A DNA stretch of 64,000 nt from Ancylobacter dichloromethanicus. Its GTDB lineage: Bacteria; Pseudomonadota; Alphaproteobacteria; Rhizobiales; Xanthobacteraceae. Location of the stretch: NCBI RefSeq assembly GCF_018390645.1, contig NZ_JAHBGC010000007.1, positions 46,196-110,195 of the forward strand. The letters are read 5' to 3'. Made by a program: the position numbers and the translations under genes. Below, in pieces: positions 35,273 through 43,068 of this stretch. Position 1 is the first letter of the stretch, and each line of letters starts with the position of its first letter. The notes beneath the pieces are model-generated. The model ran no database searches. It was given only the letters and a program-made list of their open reading frames with translations, and was not told the DNA's origin.

Positions 35273-35491
35273 ATGGCTCGCAATCTCGGAAATTTCGACC
35301 GCGCCCTGCGCGTCGTCATCGGCATCGCCCTGCTGTCGCTGCTCTTCGTGCTGGAGGGCGGCCTGCGCTGGATCGGCCTCGTCGGCTTGGTGCCGCTGCT
35401 GACCGCGGCGGCCGGCAACTGCCCGCTCTATTCCGTCTTCGGGCTGTCGACCTGCCCACTGCGCACGCGCAATGACCATGCCCGGGGCTGA
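35273..35491 (+). CDS. DUF2892 (YgaP-like) small membrane protein
   Basis: A 72-residue protein with NLGNFDRALRVVIGIALLSLLFV and WIGLVGLVPLLTAAAGNCPLYSVFGLSTCP, two helices and the NCPLYxxxGxxTC motif of DUF2892. The same membrane part is fused to rhodanese in YgaP. The two Cys may carry sulfane sulfur. It overlaps the next gene by 20 bp and begins the unit DUF2892, persulfide dioxygenase, sqrR, YeeE, YeeE. Confidence 0.85.
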   Translation: MARNLGNFDRALRVVIGIALLSLLFVLEGGLRWIGLVGLVPLLTAAAGNCPLYSVFGLSTCPLRTRNDHARG

Positions 35492-36377
35492 AACCATGAC
35501 CCACACGCCCGAAGTGACCGGCTTCTTCGACCCGCGCACCTGGTCTGTCCAGTATGTCGTCGCCGACCCGGCGACCAAGCGCTGCGCCATCGTCGATCCG
35601 GTCTATGACTTCGACGAGAAATCCGGCCAGACCGGCTCGGCCAATGCCGATCGCCTGCTCGATTTCGTGCGCAGCAAGGGCTATGAGGTCGAGTGGATCC
35701 TCGACACCCATCCCCATGCCGACCATTTCTCGGCGGCGCACTACCTCAAGCAGAAGACCGGCGCGCCGACTACCATCGGCGAGTATGTGAAGAACGTGCA
35801 GAAGCTCTGGAAGGGCTTCTACAACTGGCCGGACTTCCCCGCCGACGGCTCGCAATGGGACCATCTCTTCGCCGACGGCGACACGTTCAAGGTCGGCGGG
35901 ATCGACTCGAAGGTGATGTTCTCGCCGGGACATACACTGGCCTCGATCACTTATGTGATCGGCGACGCCGCCTTCGTCCACGATACGCTGTTCATGCCCG
36001 ACAGCGGCACCGCCCGTGCCGACTTTCCCGGCGGCAGTGCGGGTGTGCTGTGGCGGTCGATTCAGGCCATCCTCGCGCTTCCCGACGAGACCCGCGTCTT
36101 CACCGGCCACGACTACCAGCCCGGCGGACGCGAGCCCCGGTGGGAATCGACGGTCGGAGAGCAGAAGGCGACGAACATCCATATGGCGCGCTGCAGCACC
36201 GAGGAGGAGTTCGTGGCCCTCCGCGAGGCGCGCGACCGCAGCCTCGCCATGCCCAAGCTTATCCTGCAATCGTTGCAGATCAACACCAATGGCGGGCGGC
36301 TACCCGAACCGGAATCGAACGGGATCCGCTATCTTAAGATTCCACTCGACCTGCTCACGGGAGCGGCCTGGGACTGA
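35472..36377 (+). CDS. Persulfide dioxygenase-like MBL-fold protein
   Basis: The 301-residue protein has HPHADH in WILDTHPHADHFSAAHYL, MFSPGHTLAS, FVHDTLFMPDSGTARADFPGG and FTGHDYQPGGREP, the ETHE1/Blh pattern. It lies 20 bp inside the end of the DUF2892 gene. Compared with the gene at 33081-34004 it shares layout but differs in detail, so the two may have distinct substrates or regulation. An inner ATG in MTHTPEV (9th codon) is an alternative start. Confidence 0.87.
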   Translation: MTMPGAETMTHTPEVTGFFDPRTWSVQYVVADPATKRCAIVDPVYDFDEKSGQTGSANADRLLDFVRSKGYEVEWILDTHPHADHFSAAHYLKQKTGAPTTIGEYVKNVQKLWKGFYNWPDFPADGSQWDHLFADGDTFKVGGIDSKVMFSPGHTLASITYVIGDAAFVHDTLFMPDSGTARADFPGGSAGVLWRSIQAILALPDETRVFTGHDYQPGGREPRWESTVGEQKATNIHMARCSTEEEFVALREARDRSLAMPKLILQSLQINTNGGRLPEPESNGIRYLKIPLDLLTGAAWD

Positions 36378-36432
36378 GACGACAAGCGGACTGAGACGAC
36401 AAGCGGACTGAGACGACAAGCGGACTGAAACG
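36372..36432 (+). repeat. Three 17-bp tandem repeats before sqrR-like gene
   Basis: The unit GACTGAGACGACAAGCG occurs three times, with a partial fourth copy reading GACTGAAACG, just before ATG 36433. The first copy overlaps the stop of the upstream gene. The array replaces the usual ribosome site. Confidence 0.9.
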
Positions 36433-36783
36433 ATGACCGAGACGCTGGCGCCGGATGCCGCCGACATGAAGGCGAAGGTCGGCGAAGCCTCCGCCTTCCT
36501 CAAGACGCTGTCGAATCCCGACCGGCTGCTGGTTGCTTGTGCGCTCGCCCATGGCGAGCGCCCGGTGCGCGAACTGGAGGACCTGCTCGGCATCCGCCAG
36601 CCGGGCCTGTCGCAGCAGCTCGCCGGCCTTCGCGAGGCCGGCCTGATCGTCGGACGGAAGGAAGGCAAGCAGGTGTTCTACCGGCTCGCCGATCCGCGCG
36701 TCGAAACCTTCATCACCACCATGCACGCGCTGTTCTGTGCGCCCGACGCACCGACGGCGAATGTGCGCGAGAGTTTGCCATGA
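36433..36783 (+). CDS. SqrR/BigR-type persulfide-sensing repressor (ArsR family)
   Basis: A 116-residue winged-helix repressor with LSNPDRLLVACALAHGERPVRELEDLLGIRQPGLSQQLAGLREAGL. Cys36 and Cys102 are 66 residues apart, the same spacing as the sensing Cys41 and Cys107 of Rhodobacter capsulatus SqrR, so a persulfide-dependent crosslink is likely. It should repress the sulfide genes on both sides. It overlaps the YeeE gene by 4 bases (ATGA). No Shine-Dalgarno sequence precedes it; three tandem repeats lie there. Confidence 0.87.
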   Translation: MTETLAPDAADMKAKVGEASAFLKTLSNPDRLLVACALAHGERPVRELEDLLGIRQPGLSQQLAGLREAGLIVGRKEGKQVFYRLADPRVETFITTMHALFCAPDAPTANVRESLP

Positions 36784-37208
36784 CCGAGTTCACCCCCATC
36801 GCCTCGCTCGTCGGCGGCATGCTGATCGGCCTCAGTGCTGCCTTGCTGGTGCTGCTGGAAGGGCGAATCGCCGGCATCAGCGGCATCGCCGTCCGGCTGC
36901 TCCCGCCCTGGCGCGACGGCCTGTTCGCGCAGCGACTGGCCTTCGTCGCCGGTCTGGTTGCCGCGCCCCTCCTCGTGTCCGCGGTGACGGGAACACCCGT
37001 CGTGCAGACGGTCTCGGCCGACCTGGCGCTCATGGCGGTGGCCGGGCTGCTGGTCGGCTGCGGCTCCGTATGGGGCGGCGGCTGCACCTCCGGCCATGGC
37101 GTGTGCGGAATGGCGCGCCTCTCGCCGCGCTCGGCCGTGGCGACGCTCGTCTTCATGAGCACGGGTTTCCTCACCGTGCTCGTCATGCGCCATGTACTCG
37201 GGGGCTGA
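36780..37208 (+). CDS. YeeE/YedE family protein, N-terminal half type
   Basis: A 142-residue membrane protein with a YeeE/YedE (DUF395) signature: LIGLSAALLVLLEGRIAGISGIA and VAGLLVGCGSVWGGGCTSGHGVCGMARLSPRS. The conserved GGGCTSGHGVCG cysteine loop is the one that passes thiosulfate-like sulfur in TsuA/YeeE. It pairs with the next gene; together they form the two halves of a full-length channel (PmpA/PmpB-type split). It overlaps the sqrR-like stop. Confidence 0.87.
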   Translation: MTEFTPIASLVGGMLIGLSAALLVLLEGRIAGISGIAVRLLPPWRDGLFAQRLAFVAGLVAAPLLVSAVTGTPVVQTVSADLALMAVAGLLVGCGSVWGGGCTSGHGVCGMARLSPRSAVATLVFMSTGFLTVLVMRHVLGG

Positions 37209-37211
37209 ACC

Positions 37212-37628
37212 ATGTCGATCCTCGTCAATCTCGCCCTTGGGCTCCTGTTCGGCATCGGGCTGGTGGTCTCGGGCATGAGCAATCCTGCCAAGGTGCTCAA
37301 CTTCCTCGATCTCTTCGGCACCTTCGATCCCTCGCTCGCCTTCGTGATGGGCGGGGCTGTGATTGTCGCCTTCATCGGTTTCCGTCTGACGCGGATGCGA
37401 GCGGCCCCCCTATTGGCCCCGGCCTTCCAGCTGCCGACGCGGCGCGACATCGATTCGAGGCTCATCGTCGGGCCGGCGCTGTTCGGCATCGGCTGGGGCC
37501 TTGGCGGCTTCTGTCCGGGCCCGGCCTTCACCGCTCTCGGGCTTGGGGCGGCGGGGACGCTCGTCTTCGTGCCGGCCATGCTCGCGGGCATGTGGGCAGC
37601 GCGGATGCTGGCCGAACGGACCGCTTGA
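37212..37628 (+). CDS. YeeE/YedE family protein, C-terminal half type
   Basis: The 138-residue protein has LALGLLFGIGLVVSGMSNPAKVLNFLDL and ALFGIGWGLGGFCPGPAFTALGLG, the second half-signature of the family with the conserved GGFCPGPA Cys. It lies 3 bp after its partner and ends the sulfide unit. The two halves are expected to assemble in the inner membrane to take up or release sulfane sulfur or thiosulfate. Confidence 0.87.
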   Translation: MSILVNLALGLLFGIGLVVSGMSNPAKVLNFLDLFGTFDPSLAFVMGGAVIVAFIGFRLTRMRAAPLLAPAFQLPTRRDIDSRLIVGPALFGIGWGLGGFCPGPAFTALGLGAAGTLVFVPAMLAGMWAARMLAERTA

Positions 37629-37887
37629 GAGACGAGCCATTCACGCCGGTCACGCGAAGTCTCTCGATCGACGAAGGCGCGCAAATCGCCGCTCCCCGGA
37701 CCGGTCGCGTCAGGATCGCGAGCGCCGCCCGCCTGCCAGACGCGAACGGCCCGCTGCCAAGCGATAACCGACGAGCGGCATCCGGATCATCCGTCCCGGA
37801 CCCACCGAGAGCCGGCCCATCACTGCAAAAAGGACGCAGATACGCGCGACCAGCCGCGGCCATTCTGAATTGCCCAGAACCGGTCGT
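37629..37887. other. Intergenic region between convergent genes, no gene seen
   Basis: This 259-bp space between the convergent YeeE and ferric-reductase-like genes has no supported coding region and no strong terminator that I can see. Confidence 0.35.
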
Positions 37888-39243
37888 TCACCGCATGTCG
37901 AACAACTCCTGATGGAAGCGATCCTCGACGGGAAAGCCGTGAGCGGCGAAGTCCTTCCTTAGCGCGGCTCCGAAGCCGGCGGGACCGCAGAACCAGATGC
38001 TCGCCTCGCGCCAGTCCGGCACTTCCTCGCGGATGCGGGCGCCGGTGAGCCGGCCGTCACGGGCACTGATCAGGACATGCAGGCGCACATTGGCGGCCCG
38101 CGCGTCCTGCGCGATCTTCGCGAGCGCCACCTCGTCGACATCGGTGGTGGTGTGGAACAGGTCTGCCGTCTGGCCTTCCGGCCAATCGGGCGCGTCGCCG
38201 CGCAGGGCCATATGCTTCAGCCGCGCGATGAACGGCGTGATGCCGATGCCGCCGCCGACCCAGATCTGGTTGCGGCAATCGTCGTCGAAGGTGAAGCAGC
38301 CATAGGGCCCTTCCACCTGCACCTCCTGGCCGGGACGCAGTTTCTCGCGCAGCCGGCTGGTGTGGTCGCCCAGCTCCTTGGTGATGAAGGCGATCCGCGG
38401 ACGGTCCGGATGCCAGCCGGAGGCGATGGTGTAGGGATGCGCGCCTTCCGACGCGTCCGACATGGCGAAGGCGAACTGGCCCGCCCGGTGCCCCGGCCAG
38501 CCGGTGGGCACGTCGATGATGGTCTCGAGCGCCTTCACGCCCGGATAGTATCGGAACTCGGCGATCCGCCCCGTCACCTGTCGCGCCGCGCCCACGCGGC
38601 GCAGCAGCACGATCCCGGCCGCATAGGCGCCGCCGGCCAGAAGCAGGGCCGTCGCGACGCCGAGCGGCGTCATCCAGTCGGCGAAATCCAGCAGCACCAC
38701 CGCGTGGAACACCAGCACCAGATAGACGACCGCCAGCAGGCGGTGGGTCTTGTAGAACCAGCGGTAGGGAAAGGCGCGGATCAGCGCCAGCGCGATCAGC
38801 ACCACAGCGGCATAGAAGGCCCATTCGCCGATGCCCTCGGCAGTGCCGCGCAGGCCTGCGAACAGGGCCTCCACCGGGTCTGCGGGGGCCGGGCGGGCGC
38901 CGCCCCGCACCGGCCGTTCCAGCAGGCCCCAGCCCACCGCCCATTTCGGCCCCTGCGCCCACAGCCAATGGACGATGGCGACGACGAGCGCGGTGATGCC
39001 GAGCCATTTGTGGAGGCGGTACATCTTGTCCAGCCCGCCCATCCAGCGCTCGGGCCAGCGCGGGCGCAGCGCGAGCATCATCGCCACGCTCATGGCCGCG
39101 ATCGCGAGGACGCCGGTATATTGCACGGCGGCCGCTCTCGCCGCGAAGAAGCCGCTCGACTGGAACACCTCCGGCTCGGCCGCGACCCACAGTACGGACA
39201 TGAGGGCGAGGACGGCGAAAAGGGCCAGCTTGATGTGTCGCAT
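37888..39243 (-). CDS. Ferric-reductase-like flavocytochrome (FRD/FNR)
   Basis: A 451-residue membrane protein. About six helices in residues 1-220 hold the ferric-reductase domain, with heme-ligand-like His in YRLHKWLGITALVVAIVHWLW and FYKTHRLLAVVYLVLVFHAVVLL. A FAD-binding barrel (HRAGQFAFAMSDASEGAHPYTIAS) and NAD domain (IWVGGGIGITPFIARLKHM, FCGPAGFGAALRKDF) follow. It moves electrons from NAD(P)H across the membrane, probably to metals or oxygen. It is on the same strand as the VIT operon but 242 bp apart, so co-transcription is uncertain. Confidence 0.87.
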   Translation of the reverse strand: MRHIKLALFAVLALMSVLWVAAEPEVFQSSGFFAARAAAVQYTGVLAIAAMSVAMMLALRPRWPERWMGGLDKMYRLHKWLGITALVVAIVHWLWAQGPKWAVGWGLLERPVRGGARPAPADPVEALFAGLRGTAEGIGEWAFYAAVVLIALALIRAFPYRWFYKTHRLLAVVYLVLVFHAVVLLDFADWMTPLGVATALLLAGGAYAAGIVLLRRVGAARQVTGRIAEFRYYPGVKALETIIDVPTGWPGHRAGQFAFAMSDASEGAHPYTIASGWHPDRPRIAFITKELGDHTSRLREKLRPGQEVQVEGPYGCFTFDDDCRNQIWVGGGIGITPFIARLKHMALRGDAPDWPEGQTADLFHTTTDVDEVALAKIAQDARAANVRLHVLISARDGRLTGARIREEVPDWREASIWFCGPAGFGAALRKDFAAHGFPVEDRFHQELFDMR

Positions 39244-39485
39244 GTCTCACGCTCTCTTCCATGCTGCGGCGGGCCGCCGCCGACCTTGCACGAGCATCCT
39301 GTCGGAACAGAATACCCAGCGCTTGCCCGCCGCATTGAGCGGCCTCAAGGCGGGTCGCTCCCCTTCTTCTGTGCCGACGGAGGCTCATGGCTTACGGCCA
39401 TGGCGGACTCGCCAGCCTTGAGGCGCCGAAGCCTCGGACCCTCGCCGCGCAGTTGACGGCGGCGGGACTGTGCACGGAATGCCCG
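39244..39485. other. Intergenic region, no gene seen
   Basis: About 240 bases between the ferric-reductase-like start and the VIT stop. It probably contains the promoter of the reductase gene; no motif stands out. Confidence 0.3.
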
Positions 39486-40187
39486 CTATCCGGCACTGAC
39501 CCCGAAGATCGTTCCGACTGTGGCGGTTACGCCCATGGCGAGCGCGCCCCAGAAGGTGACACGCAGAGCCCCGCGCGCCACGCCGGCTCCTCCGGCAGTG
39601 GCACCGAGACCGCCCAGGACGGCCAGCGCCACGAGCGTCGAGGCTGCGACCATGACGCTTGTCTTGTCGGCAGGCGACGCGAGCGCGACCAGTACCGGCA
39701 CGACCGCTCCAGCTGCAAAGGTGAGAGCCGAGACGATGGCCGCCTGTACCGGGCGGGCGGCGATGGTCTCGGAGATGCCGAGTTCGTCACGGGCATGGGC
39801 TCCCAGGGCGTCGCGTTCCGTCAGCTGGATCGCGACCCGCTCCGCGAGCGTGCGGTCGAGGCCCCTTTCGACGTAGATTTGCGTCAGCTCCTCCAGTTCC
39901 GCCTCGGGCATCGCCGCGAGTTCGCGTCTCTCGCGAGCGAGATCGCTGTTCTCGGCGTCCATCTGGGAGCTCACCGAGACATACTCACCGGCAGCCATCG
40001 ACATCGCACCCGCCACGAGACCGGCCAGTCCCGCGATCAGGATCTCGGTCGATCCCGATCCGGCCGCGGCGACGCCGACGACGAGGCTCGACGTGGACAC
40101 GAGCCCATCGTTTGCGCCGAGCACGGCGGCACGGAGCCAGCCGATCCGGTGAACCATGTGGATTTCGGGATGCGAGAGACGGCTCAT
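39486..40187 (-). CDS. VIT1/CCC1 family iron/manganese transporter
   Basis: A 233-residue protein with the VIT pattern: WLRAAVLGANDGLVSTSSLVVGVAAAG in helix 1, AGLVAGAMSMAAGEYVSVSSQMDAE with the metal-binding Met/Glu/Tyr cluster, a cytosolic helical domain rich in Glu (residues 75-140), and three C-terminal helices. VIT/CCC1 proteins move Fe(II) or Mn(II) out of the cytosol. It overlaps the P1B ATPase stop by 4 bases (ATGA) and closes the operon. Confidence 0.9.
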   Translation of the reverse strand: MSRLSHPEIHMVHRIGWLRAAVLGANDGLVSTSSLVVGVAAAGSGSTEILIAGLAGLVAGAMSMAAGEYVSVSSQMDAENSDLARERRELAAMPEAELEELTQIYVERGLDRTLAERVAIQLTERDALGAHARDELGISETIAARPVQAAIVSALTFAAGAVVPVLVALASPADKTSVMVAASTLVALAVLGGLGATAGGAGVARGALRVTFWGALAMGVTATVGTIFGVSAG

Positions 40188-42088
40188 TTCGGGACCTTTC
40201 CTGGAAGACCGGTTTCCATGGCGACGGGAGCCGGCGCAGACGGTGGCGCAGCAGCCGGGGAGATGCGGAGCGCCCGAAGGGCGTTGAGGATGACGGCGAC
40301 GTCGATCGCTTCCTGAAGCAAGGCGCCCTGGACCGGCGACAGGTAGCCGAGAGCGGCAGCCACCATGCCGAGAACCGACAGCCCTATGCCGGCGACGACG
40401 CTTTCCAGCGCGATCCGGCGTGCGCCGTGCGCGATCTCCATCCCGGCTCCCAGCCGATCGATCCGGTCGACCAGGAGAACCACGTCGGCGGCCTCCGCCG
40501 AGGCGGCGGCACCGCGCGCGCCCATTGCGACGCCCACGTCGGCAGCCGCGAGCGCAGGCGCGTCATTCACGCCATCCCCAACCATCATCACCGGCCCCCG
40601 CTTGTGCTCGGTGAGGACCAGCAGAACCTTCTGATCCGGGGTCAGGCCCGCACGGATGCCGTCGAGGCCCAGGCCCTGCGTCACACGCTCGGCCACTTCG
40701 CGGCGGTCCCCCGTGGCCAGCAGGATCCGTTTGACGCCTTGGCCGCGCAGGCTGGACAGCATGTCCCGCGCCCCGTCGCGCAGCGGGTCGGCCATGATCA
40801 GATGTCCCGCCAGCTGCCCGTCTATGCCGACCGCCACCAGCACCGCCCCCGCGGCGAGCGCCGGATGCTCCACCGCCGTCCGCTCCACGCGATCCGAGAC
40901 GAACCCGTGCCCGCCAACGAGGACGACGCGGCCCTCCACGCGTCCGGCCACCCCCTCGCCTGGTACTTCCGTCACCTCCGACGGTACGGGGAGGGACAAG
41001 CCCCTTGTTCTGGCGGCGGCGACGATTGCCTGCGCCATCGGGTGCTTGGAAGCCTGCTCGAGGGCCGCGGCAAGGCGAAGAAGTTCGTCCTCGTCCATGC
41101 CGAGATGGCTGTCCATCGAGACGATCCGGGGCTGGCCGTCGGTCAGCGTGCCTGTCTTGTCCAGGATCAGTGTCCGGATGTTCGCCATGGTTTCGAGGGC
41201 ACCCGCGCCCTTGATCAGCACGCCGAAATGGGCCGCGCGCGACAGCCCGGCCACCAAGGCGACGGGAACGGCAAGGATCAGCGGGCAGGGCGTGGCCACG
41301 ACGAGGACGGCGACGGCGCGGATCGGGTCGCCGGTGAACCACCAGGCGGCGAAGGCGAGCCCGACCGTGACCGCCAGGAAGCCGAGCGACCAGCGGTCCG
41401 CCAGCCGCGACATCGGCGCCTTCGACCGCTGGGCTTCCTCCACCAGCCGGACGATGCCCGCATAGGTGCTGTCCTTCGCCGGGCGCGAGGCGATCAGGTC
41501 GAAGGCCTCGCCCGCATTGGTTGAGCCGCTCATCGCCTCACCGCCCGCGTCGACGCGGACGGGAAGCGATTCACCCGTCAGCGCGGAGGTGTCGAGGAAG
41601 GCCGAGGCGGAAGCCACGGTGCCGTCGGCGGCGACGACGTCGCCCTGCCGGATCAGCAGACGGTCACCAGGCTCGATGTCGTCCAGCGGGACGTCGACCA
41701 GGCCATTGTCGCGATACCTCGTCGCCATGCGCGGGACGCGCGACAGCAGATCGCGCATTTCGCGGCGGGCGCGGCCCTCGGCGAAGCTTTCGAGGAAGGT
41801 GCCGCCGGAATACATGACGGCGACCACCGCCGCCGCCAGCGTCTCCCCGAAGGCGAGGGCGGAAGACATGGACAGCGCCGCCACGATGTCGAGGCCGACC
41901 TCGCCGCGCCACAGGCTGCGCAGGATTTCCACCAGAAGCGCGGCCAGGATAGGAACGACGCCCGCGAACCAGACAGTCTGCGCGAGATCCGGCCTCGCCG
42001 CGACATGGAGGATGAGGCCAGTCGCGAGGCCGCCGAACCCCACCAGCAACAGCGCGATCTTCAGCCTGTCCTCATTCGAATGGTCCAC
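40184..42088 (-). CDS. P1B-type heavy-metal ATPase with TPCPL motif
   Basis: A 634-residue metal pump. Motifs: TGES in the actuator domain, ATPCPLILAVPVALVAGL in the membrane, phosphorylated Asp in ILDKTGTLTDG, HP in EQASKHPMAQAI, GDGVNDAPALAAADVGVAMG. There is no N-terminal metal-binding domain. TPC followed by Pro-Leu, in place of CPC or SPC, resembles the group called P1B-5, for which rhizobial Nia transports Ni and Fe. GTG 42088 is chosen, as an upstream extension would run through apbE. With the VIT gene, an Fe(II)-type substrate is plausible. Confidence 0.87.
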   Translation of the reverse strand: MDHSNEDRLKIALLLVGFGGLATGLILHVAARPDLAQTVWFAGVVPILAALLVEILRSLWRGEVGLDIVAALSMSSALAFGETLAAAVVAVMYSGGTFLESFAEGRARREMRDLLSRVPRMATRYRDNGLVDVPLDDIEPGDRLLIRQGDVVAADGTVASASAFLDTSALTGESLPVRVDAGGEAMSGSTNAGEAFDLIASRPAKDSTYAGIVRLVEEAQRSKAPMSRLADRWSLGFLAVTVGLAFAAWWFTGDPIRAVAVLVVATPCPLILAVPVALVAGLSRAAHFGVLIKGAGALETMANIRTLILDKTGTLTDGQPRIVSMDSHLGMDEDELLRLAAALEQASKHPMAQAIVAAARTRGLSLPVPSEVTEVPGEGVAGRVEGRVVLVGGHGFVSDRVERTAVEHPALAAGAVLVAVGIDGQLAGHLIMADPLRDGARDMLSSLRGQGVKRILLATGDRREVAERVTQGLGLDGIRAGLTPDQKVLLVLTEHKRGPVMMVGDGVNDAPALAAADVGVAMGARGAAASAEAADVVLLVDRIDRLGAGMEIAHGARRIALESVVAGIGLSVLGMVAAALGYLSPVQGALLQEAIDVAVILNALRALRISPAAAPPSAPAPVAMETGLPGKVPK

Positions 42089-42093
42089 CGCGT

Positions 42094-43068
42094 TCAGCCT
42101 CCCCACGCCCGAACTGTCATCCTTGCGTCCCCGAAGAGACGTCCGATCCCACAGGAACGGATGCCACAGGCGCTGCGAAGCAGGAACAGGGCATCGATCC
42201 CCAGCCGCCGGGCGAGGTCCCCGCCCTTGCCCGCGCCGAGCACCATGAGCGCGGTCGCCCAGGCGTCGGCCTCGGCGCATGTCGGCGCCAGCACCGTGAC
42301 CGAGGTGGGCGATTCCACCAGCGGCGCGCCGCGGGCCGGGTCCATGGTGTGGGAGAGGCGCCGGCCCTGCACGTCGATCCAGTGGCGATAGTCGCCGGAT
42401 GTGGCGACGGCGCAATCCTCGAGCGACAGGAGCGAATGCGGCGCGCGACGCTCCGGGTCCGGCTGCTCCACCGCGACCGTCCAGGCCTCGCCGTCGGGCC
42501 TCAGGCCCATGGCGCGCATCTCGCCATCGATGCCCACCAGCCCGTCGCGGATGCCGAGGCTGCCGAGAATCCCGGCGAGGCGGTCCACGCCATATCCCTT
42601 GGCGATGCCGTTGAGGTCGAGCGTGATCGGCACGCGCTTGCGGACCCTGGTTCCATCGATCTCGAGCGCGTCATAGGCCGGCACGCGCCGGGCCTCTATT
42701 GCGCCGCGGATGCGGTCCGGGCTGGCTTCCGCGGCGCCGAAGCCCCACGCGGCCACCGCGTCACCCATGCCGAGGTCGAACGCGCCGCCGGAAGCGCGAC
42801 CGATCGCCAGCCCCAGCCGGAGCACATCCAGAAGGCGTGGCGGGACGCTCACCCATTCCCCCGCCGGAGTCCCGTTCAGGCGCATCAGCTCGCTGTCGGG
42901 CTTCCATGTCGACATCTGCGCATCGATCTCGTCCATCGCCGCCTGCAGATCCGCCTGAACGGCCCCGGCGTCGAAGCCGGCGGGAGCGTAGAAGAGCGCG
43001 GACCAGCGTGTCCCCATCGTCGGGCCGTTGAGTGCGTAGCGCCCGAAGTCAGTAGACGTCTTCGACAT
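42094..43068 (-). CDS. apbE: FAD:protein FMN transferase ApbE
   Basis: A 324-residue transferase that attaches FMN through a phosphoester to Ser or Thr of target proteins outside the cytosol. It has GPTMGTRWSALF at the start, SELMRLNG, FDLGMGDAVAAWGFG, LDLNGIAKGYGVD for FAD/Mg binding, and ATSGDYRHWIDVQGRRLSHTMDP. No signal peptide is evident, so it may act before export or use a missed start. It overlaps the PepSY-reductase gene by 20 bp, and its likely target is the DUF2271 protein two genes upstream. Confidence 0.9.
   Translation of the reverse strand: MSKTSTDFGRYALNGPTMGTRWSALFYAPAGFDAGAVQADLQAAMDEIDAQMSTWKPDSELMRLNGTPAGEWVSVPPRLLDVLRLGLAIGRASGGAFDLGMGDAVAAWGFGAAEASPDRIRGAIEARRVPAYDALEIDGTRVRKRVPITLDLNGIAKGYGVDRLAGILGSLGIRDGLVGIDGEMRAMGLRPDGEAWTVAVEQPDPERRAPHSLLSLEDCAVATSGDYRHWIDVQGRRLSHTMDPARGAPLVESPTSVTVLAPTCAEADAWATALMVLGAGKGGDLARRLGIDALFLLRSACGIRSCGIGRLFGDARMTVRAWGG

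Noticed and set aside
42089..42415. Longer N-terminus for the P1B ATPase
   Set aside because: Antisense-like Arg-rich sequence overlapping apbE in the same direction but another frame; GTG 42088 suits spacing and homology better.
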